From assembly GCF_024198175.1 (NCBI RefSeq), contig NZ_JAJVKV010000003.1:310001-374000 (forward strand): 64,000 nucleotides of DNA. Direction: 5' to 3'. The DNA is from Pyxidicoccus xibeiensis (GTDB lineage: Bacteria; Myxococcota; Myxococcia; Myxococcales; Myxococcaceae). Of this stretch, positions 30,136-38,924 are shown in pieces; within the stretch, counting starts at the first letter, position 1, and each line of letters starts with the position of its first letter. A program made the position numbers and the translations under genes. The notes under the pieces were generated by a model. That model was not told where the DNA came from. It worked only from the letters and a program-made list of their open reading frames with translations, and did not search any database.

Positions 30136-32199
30136 CTACCCGCCCGCTCCGCCCGAAGGGCCTGCGCCCCCCGGCAGCCCCGGGCGCTTGAAGCGCTCCT
30201 TGAGGTTGGCGAAGAAGTTCTTCTCCTCGGTGGTGGGCGGCCCCTGACGCGGCGCGTCCAGGTCTATCTTCTCCACCACCTCCGGGGGGAGGTCCTCCAG
30301 GAAGCGGGAGGGGGTGCGGGGCACTTCCTTGCCGCGCTTGGTCCGGACGGCGGCGCGGGTGAGGTACAGCAGCTCCTTGGCGCGGGTGATGCCCACGTAG
30401 CACAGGCGTCGCTCCTCCTCGAGGTTCTGCGGCTCGCCCTGCATGCCGCCGTGGGGCATCAGGTCCTCCTCCATGCCGATGAAGAAGACGAGCCGGTACT
30501 CCAGGCCCTTGGAGGCGTGCACCGTCATCAGGGTGACGCGCTTGTTGCCGCCGGGGACTTCCTCCTCTTCCTGGCGCGTGTCCAGGCTGAGCCGGTTCAG
30601 GTAGGTGGGGAGGCTGGCCTTGGGGCCCTCGCGCTTCTCGAAGTTCTCCAGCGAGTTGAGGACGCCGTCCACGCCCTTGAGCTTCTTCTCGGCGATGGTG
30701 GCCGTGCTGGCCAGCCCGCGGATGGCCTCCCGGAAGCCCGTCTCCTCCAGCAGCTTGCGCGTCACGTTCGCCAGCTGGCCGTGCTCGTACGCGGCCCGGT
30801 AGCGCTCGACGAGGTCCACGAACTCCGCGACCTTCTCCCCCGCCCCGGGCGGCAGGTCCTCGTACTCGCGGGCGCGCTGCATCGCCGTCCACAGCGTGAC
30901 GCCCTGCCCCCGTGCGTGGATGTGCAGCCGCTCCATCGTCACGTCGCCAATGCCGCGCGCGGGCACGTTGACGATGCGCATGAGCGAGATTTCATCCAGC
31001 TTGTTCACGATGACCTTGAAGTACGCGATGACGTCCTTCACCTCGCGCCGGTCGAAGAACTCGCTGCCGCCCACGACTTCGTAGGGGATGCCCTTCTCGC
31101 GCAGCAGCTCCTCCACCGGGCGGGACTGGCCGTTGGTGCGGTAGAGCACCGCGATGTCGTCCAGCGCCACGCCCAGGGAGAGGTGCTTCTGGATTTCGTG
31201 CGCGACGAAGCGGGCCTCCTCCTCGTCGTTGGGGCAGCACACCACCTTCACCGTCTGCCCCCCCTTGCGGTCGGTCCACATCTGCTTGGCCTTGCGCTCG
31301 GGGTTCCTGGCGATGACGGCGTTGGCCGCGTCCAACACCGTCTGGACGGAGCGGTAGTTCTGCTCCAGGCGGACCTCCTTGCCGCCGGGGAAGAAGCGGT
31401 CGAAGTCGAGGATGTTGCGCACCTCGGCGCCGCGCCACGAGTAGATGCACTGGTCGTCGTCGCCCACCGCGCACACGTTGCGCGACTCGCCGGCCATCAG
31501 CTTGAGCAGCTCCAGTTGCGCGGTGTTGGTGTCCTGGAACTCGTCCACCAGCAGGTAGCGGAAGCGCCGGGTGTACTTGGCGTACAGGTCCGGGTGCTCA
31601 CGCAACAGGCGCGTGGGCAGCAGCAGCAGGTCGTCGAAGTCCACCGAGCCCTGCGCCTTCAGCGCGCGCTGGTAGTCCGGGTACACCAGGTGGGTGATGA
31701 GGTCGTAGTCGTCGCCGATGCCCTCCGGCTTGGGCTCGGGCACCTTGCCGGAGTTCTTCGCCTTGGAGATGAGCGTGAGCACCTTGCGCGCGTCGAAGGA
31801 GCGGTCGTCGATCTTGTGCTCGCGCATGGCGCGCCGGATGTTGGCGAGCTGGTCGCCCATGTCGGCGATGGCGAACTTCTTCGGCCAGCCCAGGCGATAG
31901 ATGTCCTCGCGGAGCATCTCCGCGCCGAAGGCGTGGAAGGTGCACACCAGCACGCCCTGCGCGCGCGGCCCGGCCATGTGGACCAGGCGCTCCTTCATCT
32001 CCGTGGCCGCCTTGTTGGTGAACGTCACGGCGAGGATGTTGCGGGCCTGCAGGTGGCCCGGCCGCTCGTCGAGCAGGTGGACGATGCGGTGGGTGATGAC
32101 TCGCGTCTTGCCGCTGCCTGCGCCGGCCAGCACGAGCAGTGGCCCCTGGAGGGTCGTCACTGCCTCGCGCTGCGGAGGGTTGAGCTTCGAGAGGTCCAT
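30136..32199 (-). CDS. UvrD/Rep-family DNA helicase
   Basis: This 687-residue superfamily 1A helicase has Q motif LNPPQREAV, Walker A AGAGSGKT (residues 25-32), motif II LVDEFQDTN, motif III GDDDQCIYSWRGA, motif IV RLEQNYRS, motif V VTLMTVHASKGLEY and motif VI EERRLCYVGITRAKELLYL. It translocates 3'-5' on single-stranded DNA in repair, replication restart or recombination. The length is closest to Rep (~670) and shorter than typical UvrD/PcrA. The C-terminal ~60 residues are Gly/Pro-rich. ATG 32199 is the family-like start, although the Shine-Dalgarno is weak. It is divergent from a lipoprotein gene 34 bp away. Confidence 0.93.
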   Translation of the reverse strand: MDLSKLNPPQREAVTTLQGPLLVLAGAGSGKTRVITHRIVHLLDERPGHLQARNILAVTFTNKAATEMKERLVHMAGPRAQGVLVCTFHAFGAEMLREDIYRLGWPKKFAIADMGDQLANIRRAMREHKIDDRSFDARKVLTLISKAKNSGKVPEPKPEGIGDDYDLITHLVYPDYQRALKAQGSVDFDDLLLLPTRLLREHPDLYAKYTRRFRYLLVDEFQDTNTAQLELLKLMAGESRNVCAVGDDDQCIYSWRGAEVRNILDFDRFFPGGKEVRLEQNYRSVQTVLDAANAVIARNPERKAKQMWTDRKGGQTVKVVCCPNDEEEARFVAHEIQKHLSLGVALDDIAVLYRTNGQSRPVEELLREKGIPYEVVGGSEFFDRREVKDVIAYFKVIVNKLDEISLMRIVNVPARGIGDVTMERLHIHARGQGVTLWTAMQRAREYEDLPPGAGEKVAEFVDLVERYRAAYEHGQLANVTRKLLEETGFREAIRGLASTATIAEKKLKGVDGVLNSLENFEKREGPKASLPTYLNRLSLDTRQEEEEVPGGNKRVTLMTVHASKGLEYRLVFFIGMEEDLMPHGGMQGEPQNLEEERRLCYVGITRAKELLYLTRAAVRTKRGKEVPRTPSRFLEDLPPEVVEKIDLDAPRQGPPTTEEKNFFANLKERFKRPGLPGGAGPSGGAGG

Positions 32200-32233
32200 T
32201 GCGCGCCGGCCAGGGATACCCTTTGATTCGGCC

Positions 32234-32794
32234 GTGCGCGACTTCTTCCTCCGGCTCTCCGCCGTTTTCCTCGCGCTCGGCGTGGCCCCGGGTTGCATCG
32301 ACGACGAAAGCACCGCGCGGCAGGTGGCACCGACGGTGTCGGCGGCGAGCGCTCCCTGTGTGTACTTCAAGGAGCTGGCGCCCTTCCTGCCGGAGCAGCT
32401 GGACGGCTTCACCGTGGCGCGCACCCAGGGCTCCACGGGGAAGTACGGCGAGGTGTCCGTCTCCGAGGCCGAGCGGCTCTTCACGCGAGGTGAGGGCCGA
32501 GAGGTGAAGGTGCGCATCGTGGACACCACGATGGGCGAGAAGATTGGCCACGCCATCCGCGAGGCCGCCGCCCGGGGCAAGAGCAGGGACCCGAGCGACC
32601 CATCAGCCCCGATTCATTGGCAGGACGCCGTGGGCTTCGTGCGATACGACTCGGAGGAATCGCTGGCCGAGGCGAACCTCCTGGTGGGAGACCGCTTCGT
32701 GGTGGCCGTCACCAGCCGAGGCTTCCCGGGCACCGTGGAGGTGCGCCGGGTGGCACGCGGCATCGACCTGGCCGGGCTCGCCCGGCTGCAGTGA
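32234..32794 (+). CDS. Unknown lipoprotein
   Basis: The 186-residue product starts at a GTG with a signal sequence ending VAPGC (Cys21), so it is probably lipidated. The mature part contains CVYFKELAPFLPEQLDGFTV, GKYGEVSVSEAERLF, VKVRIVDTTMGEKIGHAI and the ending VEVRRVARGIDLAGLARLQ. No family is recognised, but homologous small lipoproteins appear common in myxobacteria. It is divergent from the helicase gene (34 bp) and 30 bp upstream of the cysteine-repeat gene, with which it may be co-transcribed. Confidence 0.75.
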   Translation: MRDFFLRLSAVFLALGVAPGCIDDESTARQVAPTVSAASAPCVYFKELAPFLPEQLDGFTVARTQGSTGKYGEVSVSEAERLFTRGEGREVKVRIVDTTMGEKIGHAIREAAARGKSRDPSDPSAPIHWQDAVGFVRYDSEESLAEANLLVGDRFVVAVTSRGFPGTVEVRRVARGIDLAGLARLQ

Positions 32795-32824
32795 GCCTGA
32801 AGACATGGGCAAGGAGTGTCCCTG

Positions 32825-33322
32825 GTGGTGAAGGACAAAGGAACGCGGCCCGAGGCGGTGGACCCGCTCGCGAGCGAGAAGGCGGCGCGCGCCGTCGTCG
32901 CGGCCCTGGGCAAGCGTGAGTTCCTGGAGCAGTTCCAGAAGCTGACCAAGAGCTACGCGCAGGACCCGGGCAACCCCGGCTCCTATGCGTGCGAGGGCTG
33001 CCAGCGCTGCGCCAACTGCATGTTCTGCAAGGACTGCGACAGCTGCTTCCAGTGCACCCACTGCACCCGGTGCGAGCTGTGCAACAACTGCTCGCACTGC
33101 GTGGACTGCAAGAGCTGCCACGCATGCGCCTACTGCCAGCAGAGCGAGAACTGCACCACCAGCGCGTACCTGGTGCTGTGCCGCAACCTGCAGGACTGCA
33201 ACTACTGCTTCGGCTGCGTGGGCCTGGCCAAGAAGGACTTCCACATCCTCAACGTCCCCTTCCCGAGGACGGAGTACTTCAAGGTCGTGGGCAGGCTGAA
33301 GAAGGAGCTGGGCCTGCCGTAG
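32825..33322 (+). CDS. Cysteine-repeat protein with (C-x-x)n array
   Basis: The ~165-residue cytoplasmic protein has, from about residue 56, cysteine at every third position 17 times in a row (ACEGCQRCANCMFCKDC and so on). Five more cysteines follow, ending DCNYCFGCVGLAKKDFHILN and EYFKVVGRLKKELG. The strict period of 3 suggests a left-handed or ladder-like coil with cysteine rows; the cysteines could bind metal or stay reduced. The CFGCVGL-xKK-ILN ending resembles cysteine-repeat proteins I recall from candidate-phylum bacteria. AAGGAG (32811-32816) favours GTG 32825; 32816 and 32828 are alternatives. Function unknown. Similar genes have been labelled CaiB/BaiF, which the sequence does not support. 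Confidence 0.8.
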   Translation: MVKDKGTRPEAVDPLASEKAARAVVAALGKREFLEQFQKLTKSYAQDPGNPGSYACEGCQRCANCMFCKDCDSCFQCTHCTRCELCNNCSHCVDCKSCHACAYCQQSENCTTSAYLVLCRNLQDCNYCFGCVGLAKKDFHILNVPFPRTEYFKVVGRLKKELGLP

Positions 33323-33349
33323 GCCGTCCGTGCGCGCTCGGGCCCCGGG

Positions 33350-34546
33350 CTACAGGGCGCGCACGTAGAGGGCCTTGAGGTACTCGGTCTCCAGCAGGCC
33401 GCCGAGCACCGGGTGGTCCAGCCCGGCGCCGCGGCGCTCGAGAATCTGCACCGGCCGCTTCGCGTCCGCGACGGCGCCGAGCACCATCTCCTCGAAGCCG
33501 GCGCGGTCCAGCTTGCCGGAGCAGGAGCAGGTGACGAGCAGGCCGTCCGGCTTGAGGCAGCGCAGGGCGCGCAGGTTCAGCTCGTGGTAGGCGCGCAGCG
33601 CGGTGGCCAGCCCCTCGCGGCGCTTGGCCAGGCCGGGCGGGTCCAACACGATGGTGTCGAAGCGGCGCCCCTCCGTGTCGAAGCGCTTGAGCACGTCGAA
33701 GGCGTTGGCGTTCTCCACGGAGACATTCGTCCGGCCGTTGGCCTCCGCGTTGGCCTTGGCGCGCGCCGCGGCCTTCGCGTCCTGCTCCACCGCGAGCACG
33801 GACGTGCAGTTGCGCGCCAGGGAGAGCGCGAAGCCGCCGTGGTAGCTGAAGAGGTCCAGCCCCTCGCCGCGGGCCAGCTCGCCGGCGCGCAGGTGGTTGT
33901 CCACCTGGTCCAGGAAGGCGCCCGTCTTCATGTCGCCCAGCAGGTCCACGTCGAAGCGGTTCTCCCCCTCGTGGTAGGTGAAGCGCGCCTCGCCCTCGCC
34001 GTGGAGCAGGCGCGTCTCGCGCGGCAGGCCCTCGAAGTCGCGGCCGGAGCCGTCGTCCCGGCACACCACGTGGGTGGCCCCGGTCAGCTCCACCAGCATG
34101 CGCGCCAGCGACTCCTTGCGCGCGTCCATGCCCTCGGAGAGCGTCTGCACGGTGAGGCCCTTGCCGTAGCGGTCCACGAAGAGGCCGGGCAGCAGGTCCG
34201 ACTCGCCGTGCACCAGCCGCAGCCCGTCACGGCCGGACAGCGGCGCGCGGCGCTTCAGCGCGGCCTCCAGCCGGCGGCGGAAGAAGGCGTCGTCCACCGG
34301 CTCCCCGGCGGGCTCCCGGCGCGTCAGCAGGCGCAGCGCCAGCGGAGAGCGGCGGGCGTACAGGGCCTGGCCGATGGGGTTGCCCTGCGGGTCCACCACC
34401 AGCACCACCGCGCCGGGCCCCTTCACGTCGGGCGGGGCGGCCAGCTCGGTGCGGTACAGCCACGGGTTGCCATGGCGCAGGGACTTCGCGCCCTTCAGCG
34501 TGGCGCGGGCGACGGGCAACACGGGTTTGGGGGGCATCGGGCTCAC
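33350..34546 (-). CDS. rlmI: RlmI-type 23S rRNA m5C methyltransferase
   Basis: The 398-residue protein has an N-terminal PUA-like domain (~1-75, GAKSLRHGNPWLYRTEL), a central EEHEE-type region (GLFVDRYGKGLTVQTLSEGM) and a Rossmann methyltransferase: AdoMet loop LDLFSYHGGFALSLA, motif IV IVLDPPGLAK and motif VI TCSCSGKL with the catalytic cysteines. RlmI methylates C1962 of 23S rRNA. The family also contains related RlmK/YccW members, so exact target is inferred. The GTG at 34546 directly follows the stop of the upstream TPR gene; ATG at 34537 is an alternative. The two genes are clearly coupled. Confidence 0.88.
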   Translation of the reverse strand: MSPMPPKPVLPVARATLKGAKSLRHGNPWLYRTELAAPPDVKGPGAVVLVVDPQGNPIGQALYARRSPLALRLLTRREPAGEPVDDAFFRRRLEAALKRRAPLSGRDGLRLVHGESDLLPGLFVDRYGKGLTVQTLSEGMDARKESLARMLVELTGATHVVCRDDGSGRDFEGLPRETRLLHGEGEARFTYHEGENRFDVDLLGDMKTGAFLDQVDNHLRAGELARGEGLDLFSYHGGFALSLARNCTSVLAVEQDAKAAARAKANAEANGRTNVSVENANAFDVLKRFDTEGRRFDTIVLDPPGLAKRREGLATALRAYHELNLRALRCLKPDGLLVTCSCSGKLDRAGFEEMVLGAVADAKRPVQILERRGAGLDHPVLGGLLETEYLKALYVRAL

Positions 34547-35779
34547 TCACTCCAGGCCGCGCGCGGCCAGCTCTTCGTCATCCTCGCCGCGAAGGTGCCC
34601 GATTTCGTGCAGGAGTGTCACTCGAATCTGCTCGCGCAGCTCCTCCGTCGTGCGAACCGCGCGCGCGAGGTTGCGCCGGTAGAGCACCACGGAGCGGCAC
34701 GGCTCCTCCGAGCCGTCACACGGCTCTCCCAGCGGCGGGCCGCGGAAGAGGCCGAGGATGGTGGGCGACAGCGGCGGCTGGTTGGCCAGCAGATCTCCGT
34801 CCGCGGGCAGCTCCTCCGCGCTGACGGGCACGCCGTCCAGGTCGCCGCGCATGTCCTCGGGCAGCGCGGCCACGGCGCGGGCCACCTCGGCGCGGAACTC
34901 CTCCACGGAGGGCAGCGGCGGCGCGGGGAAGTCCTCGGGCGCCAGCTGCCGGGCCTTGTCGAAGTGGACCTGCGCCGCCCTCCACTTGCCCTGGCGCTCG
35001 AGCAGCAACCCCAGGTGCTGGTGGCCGTGTGCGGCGCGCTCCGGGTCGTCCAGCAGGCCGGAGAAGGCCGCGCGGGCCTCGTCGAAGCGGCACAGCTCGA
35101 AGAGGGCCAGGGCGCGCTCGTAGAGGGCCTCGCGGCTGCCCGGCTCGCGGGCCAGGACGATGGCGGCGCGCGCCAGGGCCTCCTCGGCCTGGCCCAAATC
35201 ATTGAAGGCCATGGCCGCCACCAGGGCCAGGTGGGGCACCAGCTCCGGGGGCGTGCCGCGCTGGGACAGGCCGCGCTCGGCGTAGAGGGCGCCCAGCTCG
35301 TCGCGCTCGCGCGAGGAGGGCAGCTGCACCGCGTACAGGTGGGCCGAGCCCAGCAGCGCGTCCGGGTCTCCCGGGTCGATGGCGAGCGCGCGTGCGTAGG
35401 CCAGCTGCGCCTCCGCCTCGCGGCCCAGGGCGGCCAGCGCCACGCCGCGCTCGGCATGGGCGGCGGCCAGGTCCGGCTCCAGCGCCGCGGCCTGCGCGGC
35501 ACAGGAGAGGGCCTCCTCCAGCCGGCCCTCGTCGAAGTAGCGGCGTGCCGCGTCCAGCGGGGCCGCGCCATCCGTGCGACACACGGCCAGAGGCTGCACC
35601 CGGTGCGTGGCGTCCCCCGGGGACATGACGGGAGCGTCACCGGCGCCGGGGCCCGGCGTGGCGGGAGCGCCGACCGCGGACACGGAGGGAGCGCCCGCGT
35701 CCGGCGTCACCGGGGCCGGAGCGGTCCGCTTGCAGGCAGCGAATAGGAGGCAGAGGGCGAGCAGACCGCGCCGCGACAT
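34547..35779 (-). CDS. TPR lipoprotein with C-terminal MMP-like zinc protease motif
   Basis: The 410-residue product has signal SRRGLLALCLLFAAC (Cys16), a Pro/Ala/Gly linker to ~70, and TPR repeats from ~75 to 265 (RYFDEGRLEEALSCAAQAAALEP, AHAERGVALAALGREAEAQLAYARALAIDP). The C-terminal ~120 residues end in TLLHEIGHLRGEDDEELAAR with HEIGH at 391-395 plus a downstream acidic/histidine-poor tail. This resembles zincin_1 (MMP-like, COG3824) proteins, in which HExxH binds zinc. Such domains are usually stand-alone cytoplasmic proteins, so fusion to an exported TPR scaffold is unusual. It abuts rlmI downstream. Confidence 0.8.
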   Translation of the reverse strand: MSRRGLLALCLLFAACKRTAPAPVTPDAGAPSVSAVGAPATPGPGAGDAPVMSPGDATHRVQPLAVCRTDGAAPLDAARRYFDEGRLEEALSCAAQAAALEPDLAAAHAERGVALAALGREAEAQLAYARALAIDPGDPDALLGSAHLYAVQLPSSRERDELGALYAERGLSQRGTPPELVPHLALVAAMAFNDLGQAEEALARAAIVLAREPGSREALYERALALFELCRFDEARAAFSGLLDDPERAAHGHQHLGLLLERQGKWRAAQVHFDKARQLAPEDFPAPPLPSVEEFRAEVARAVAALPEDMRGDLDGVPVSAEELPADGDLLANQPPLSPTILGLFRGPPLGEPCDGSEEPCRSVVLYRRNLARAVRTTEELREQIRVTLLHEIGHLRGEDDEELAARGLE

Positions 35780-35886
35780 GGGCCGCCAGGGTACGGCATC
35801 ACCCGGTGGGCGGGAAGCGGGGACGTTCACGCCCGCCCGGTCGCCGCCATCCCCCGTGAGGGCGGGGTGCATTACCTTCAGGCCCC

Positions 35887-36468
35887 ATGAGAGACCTGAT
35901 TCTGGCGTCGACGTCGAGCGCCCGGCGGGCCCTGATGGACGGGCTGGGCATCCCCTACCGCACCGAGGCTCCGGGCGTGGACGAGGCGGTGGCCTCCCAC
36001 CTGTCGGCGGAGGAGGCCGTGCTGGAGCTGGCCGCGCGCAAGGCCCGCGTGGTGAAGGACCGGAACCCGGGCGCCTGGGTCCTGGGCGCGGACCAGCTCG
36101 TGGAGGTGGGCGGCGACATCCTCACCAAGCCCGCGGACCGGGACGCCGCGCGTGGGCAGCTGAGCAGGCTGCTGGGGCGCACCCATGACATCCACACCGG
36201 TGTGTGCCTGATGGGGCCGGGCGGCCACATCACCGAGGCGGTGGAGCGCGCCCGCCTCACCTTCTACCGCGTGGAGCCGGACGAGCTGGAGCGCTACCTG
36301 GACCTGGAGGAATGGCGCGGCTGCTGCGGCAGCTACCGGGTGGAGGGCGCCGGCCAGGCCCTGCTGGCGCGGCTCGAGGGAGACCGCTCCAACGTGCAGG
36401 GCCTGCCCATGGTCGCCGTGGTGCGGCTGCTGCGGCAGGCCGGCTTCCCCTTCTTCGAGCGCCGGTAG
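35887..36468 (+). CDS. maf: Maf family nucleotide pyrophosphatase
   Basis: The 193-residue protein has the Maf/YceF signature: [42 protein letters not shown] with the catalytic Asp, [34 protein letters not shown] and SNVQGLPM. Maf enzymes hydrolyse dTTP/UTP or modified pyrimidine triphosphates and influence septation in some bacteria. The [11 protein letters not shown] block, where classical Maf has KAGAYAIQG, is closer to the YceF (m7GTP) branch, but substrate cannot be fixed. ATG 35887 follows the motif start closely. It is divergent from the TPR lipoprotein and convergent with the DHH gene (8 bp apart). Confidence 0.92.
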   Translation: MRDLILASTSSARRALMDGLGIPYRTEAPGVDEAVASHLSAEEAVLELAARKARVVKDRNPGAWVLGADQLVEVGGDILTKPADRDAARGQLSRLLGRTHDIHTGVCLMGPGGHITEAVERARLTFYRVEPDELERYLDLEEWRGCCGSYRVEGAGQALLARLEGDRSNVQGLPMVAVVRLLRQAGFPFFERR

Positions 36469-36476
36469 CGCGCCCT

Positions 36477-37439
36477 TCAGCCCGCGGTGGACAGCTCCGC
36501 GAGGATTTCCGCGTACGCGGCGCGGGCCTTGTCCGCCTGGTCCGCCTTGAAGCTGGCCGCGGCCACCACCGGGTGCCCGCCGCCGCCGTACCGCCCGGCG
36601 ATGGCGGCCAGGTCGTGCTTGCGCAGCTCCGGCTTCCACGGGTTGGAGCCCAGGGACACCTTGGCCCGCGACGCGCCCCTGCCCACCCACAGCGTGTAGC
36701 GCGCGTCCGGGTAGAGGTCGTAGGCGATGAACTTGTTGAGGCTGTCCACGCCCTCCTCCACCAGGTCGAAGAAGACGACGCCGCGCTCGTAGCGGGCGCG
36801 CGAGCGCACCAGGTCGATGTGGGCGCGGTGGCGCTCCAGCAGCGGGGCCAGCGGCGTGGCGATGAGGGGCGAGGCGGCGATGGCCGCCAGCGACTCGGAC
36901 TGCATGCGGCGGATGACCTCGGGGATGAGGGCCGGGTCCTTGTTGGCCTCGAGCACCGTCATGATGCGCAGCGCGGGCTCCTCGAGCGCCACCGCCATGC
37001 GCGGCGAGGGGAACTGGGCGCCGTCGATGATTTCCGCCCAGTGGATGAGGTCCGCCAGGGGCGCGGCGTCCCAGCCGAAGCGCTCGCGCGCCACGTCCGC
37101 GAGGTACTTCGTGCAGCTCTTGCGGTGCGCGTCGTGGAACTTGCGGCCGCTGGTGTCCGCGCGGAAGTGCGCCTCGTCACCGGGCTGCTGGAAGGCGGAG
37201 ACGTGGTGGTCGAACCACCAGGTCAGCCGCGCGTCCTGGCTGTAGCGGAAGTCGACGATGACGTTCTCCTCGCCGGAGAACACCGCCGGGTCGATGCCCT
37301 CGGCGCCCGGCTTGTGCGCCAGCCCGAGGTACCGGAAGTCCGCGTCCGGGCGGATGCGCTCCCGGTAGAAGCGGGAGAACACCGCCGCGCTGGCGGCGCC
37401 GTCGAAGCAGCTGTCGTGGAAGAGGACCTGGACGTTCAT
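36477..37439 (-). CDS. DHH-family phosphoesterase
   Basis: The 320-residue protein begins VQVLFHDSCFDGAASAAV, has the DHH motif in WWFDHHVSAFQ and metal-ligand DFRYS upstream, and ends with a DHHA1-like domain containing AAIAGRYGGGGHPVVAAASF (GGGH nucleotide-binding). These define the RecJ/NrnA/GdpP superfamily of Mn-dependent phosphoesterases. The short length without other domains resembles oligoribonuclease/pAp-phosphatase types, but the N-terminal HDSCFDG variant suggests a distinct subgroup. GAGGGAG lies ~8 bases before ATG 37439. It follows the zinc-ribbon membrane gene by 12 bp. Confidence 0.87.
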   Translation of the reverse strand: MNVQVLFHDSCFDGAASAAVFSRFYRERIRPDADFRYLGLAHKPGAEGIDPAVFSGEENVIVDFRYSQDARLTWWFDHHVSAFQQPGDEAHFRADTSGRKFHDAHRKSCTKYLADVARERFGWDAAPLADLIHWAEIIDGAQFPSPRMAVALEEPALRIMTVLEANKDPALIPEVIRRMQSESLAAIAASPLIATPLAPLLERHRAHIDLVRSRARYERGVVFFDLVEEGVDSLNKFIAYDLYPDARYTLWVGRGASRAKVSLGSNPWKPELRKHDLAAIAGRYGGGGHPVVAAASFKADQADKARAAYAEILAELSTAG

Positions 37440-37451
37440 GACGCACTCCCT

Positions 37452-38513
37452 CTACTGCAACGCGAGCCCCTCGCCCACCGCCGCGAAGGCCGCCTCGCCC
37501 TGTGCCTCCCCATCCTGGGAGGCGACCACCGCCAGCCCCACGAGCCGCCCGTCCGGCAGCACCCCGCACCCCAGCGAGCCCTGCGCGCCGCCCGGCGTGC
37601 GCAGCGCGTAGACGAGCGCCCGGCTCCCGAGCGACGGCGGCGCCGGACGCGTCCGCGGCGGGCCCGGCACGCCGCCCAGGGACTGGAGCAGCGCCTTGCA
37701 CCCGCCGGCGGCCGTGACGCCCGGGGAGCGCTCCACCCACAGCAGCCCGTAGCGGCCCTGGGCCTCGGTCCCGAAGCCCACGCCACCGCCGCTCAGCGTG
37801 GACGCGGGCAGGGCCAGGTGGGGCACGAGCTGCTCGCGCGTCAGCTGTCCCCAGCCCGCGGGCAGCTCCAGCCGGTAGCCCAGCTCGCTGCCCACCAGTG
37901 ACTGCCGCGAGCCGGCCGAGAAGCTCCCGGCCATGGGCAGCGCCAGCAGCGCCACCGAGGCGACCGCCGCGCCCAGCCCCAGCCCCAGCCCCGTGAAGCG
38001 CCGGACCTGGTCGGGCTCGCCCACCACCATCGTCAGGGCCACCACCGCGTGGGCGGCATAGGCCCAGTGCACCGGGGACAGCGGCGACGCGCGCGCCAGC
38101 CACACCGTGGCGAGCAGTTGGAGCACCAGTCCCAGCTGGACGAGCGTCTTCGCCGGGCCCCGGTTGAGCACCAGCACCAGCGCGAGCACCGCGTCCAGGA
38201 ACACCAGCCCGTACGTCCAGGGCGGGTCGCTCAGCGTGCCCAGCATCCCGCCCGCGCGCACGAACCAGGCCACCGCCCCCGCCAGCAGCACCGCCGCCGC
38301 CGGGCCCGGGTGGGCGGACACGGCGCTGGTGACGAGGTCACCGCCGAACACCGTGGCGTCGTCGTCCACTTCCTGGATGGGCCTGTCCAGCCGCATCCTC
38401 CCCACCTTCTTGTACGACTGCAGGTGGTCGAAAGGCTCTCGACAGGCGGGACAGGCGTCAGCGCCCCGGGGGATGGGGCTATGGCCGCAGCTGGGGCACA
38501 GGGTCTGGGGCAT
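37452..38513 (-). CDS. Zinc-ribbon membrane protein of unknown function
   Basis: The 353-residue product starts with a zinc ribbon, C6/C9 and C21/C24 (CPSCGHSPIPRGADACPAC). Five or six hydrophobic helices follow between about 65 and 210 (AAAVLLAGAVAWFVRAGG, YGLVFLDAVLALVLVLNRGP, WAYAAHAVVALTMVVG). A soluble C-terminal domain of ~140 residues follows, containing ELGYRLELPAGWGQLTRE and LGCGVLPDGRLVGLAVVAS. The N-terminal ribbon and the helix bundle are a common myxobacterial arrangement. Function unknown. GGAGG precedes ATG 38513 closely. It is co-transcribed with the DHH gene. Confidence 0.8.
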   Translation of the reverse strand: MPQTLCPSCGHSPIPRGADACPACREPFDHLQSYKKVGRMRLDRPIQEVDDDATVFGGDLVTSAVSAHPGPAAAVLLAGAVAWFVRAGGMLGTLSDPPWTYGLVFLDAVLALVLVLNRGPAKTLVQLGLVLQLLATVWLARASPLSPVHWAYAAHAVVALTMVVGEPDQVRRFTGLGLGLGAAVASVALLALPMAGSFSAGSRQSLVGSELGYRLELPAGWGQLTREQLVPHLALPASTLSGGGVGFGTEAQGRYGLLWVERSPGVTAAGGCKALLQSLGGVPGPPRTRPAPPSLGSRALVYALRTPGGAQGSLGCGVLPDGRLVGLAVVASQDGEAQGEAAFAAVGEGLALQ

Positions 38514-38690
38514 GGCCTCCGGCGTATACCGCACCGCCCGCGCCGCCCACGAGGGCACGACTCCGATGTCAGGGCGCTCGCGGTTTCCTCTCGCGCGTAT
38601 CGCCCTGCGGGGAGGGGCGCGCACCTGACAGCGAGGTCGCTTTGGACCTGACTGCCAAGAATTGTGAGTCCGACACAGAACCTTGACTGT

Positions 38691-38738
38691 TGAACGAAAC
38701 GTCGAGATTGCGCCCTGCCCTGAACGAAAAAACTCGAC
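38691..38738 (+). promoter_or_regulatory. Two direct repeats, candidate activator sites
   Basis: TGAACGAAAC-GTCGAGA (38691-38707) and TGAACGAAAA-AACTCGACA (38721-38739) share TGAACGAAA and TCGA, start 30 bp apart (about three helix turns) and lie ~120-165 bp upstream of a sigma-54-like promoter. That spacing is usual for bacterial enhancer-binding proteins. The stretch is also AT-richer than its surroundings. It could equally serve the divergent zinc-ribbon gene. Confidence 0.4.
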
Positions 38739-38853
38739 AGAACGGTGAGTGACCCCAGAGCCCTGTCGGGCTTTTCACGGAGCGTGCTGCGGAAACCCCC
38801 TATTCGACTGGGGAAACGTGGGCGTCGTCACACCAGCCAGGTAGGCAGCAGGC

Positions 38854-38869
38854 TGGCACCCCGCCTGCA
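38854..38869 (+). promoter_or_regulatory. Candidate sigma-54 promoter
   Basis: TGGCACCCCGCCTGCA has GG (-24) and GC (-12) exactly 10 bases apart and matches the consensus TGGCAC-N5-TTGCA except the first T of the -12 box. Expected transcript start is near 38880, giving a ~45-base leader before the Shine-Dalgarno and ATG at 38925. Confidence 0.5.
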
Positions 38870-38924
38870 TGTGTCAGACCCTCGGTGTACTCACCCGTGC
38901 GGTTCGGCGCGGTGGGAGGAACAC

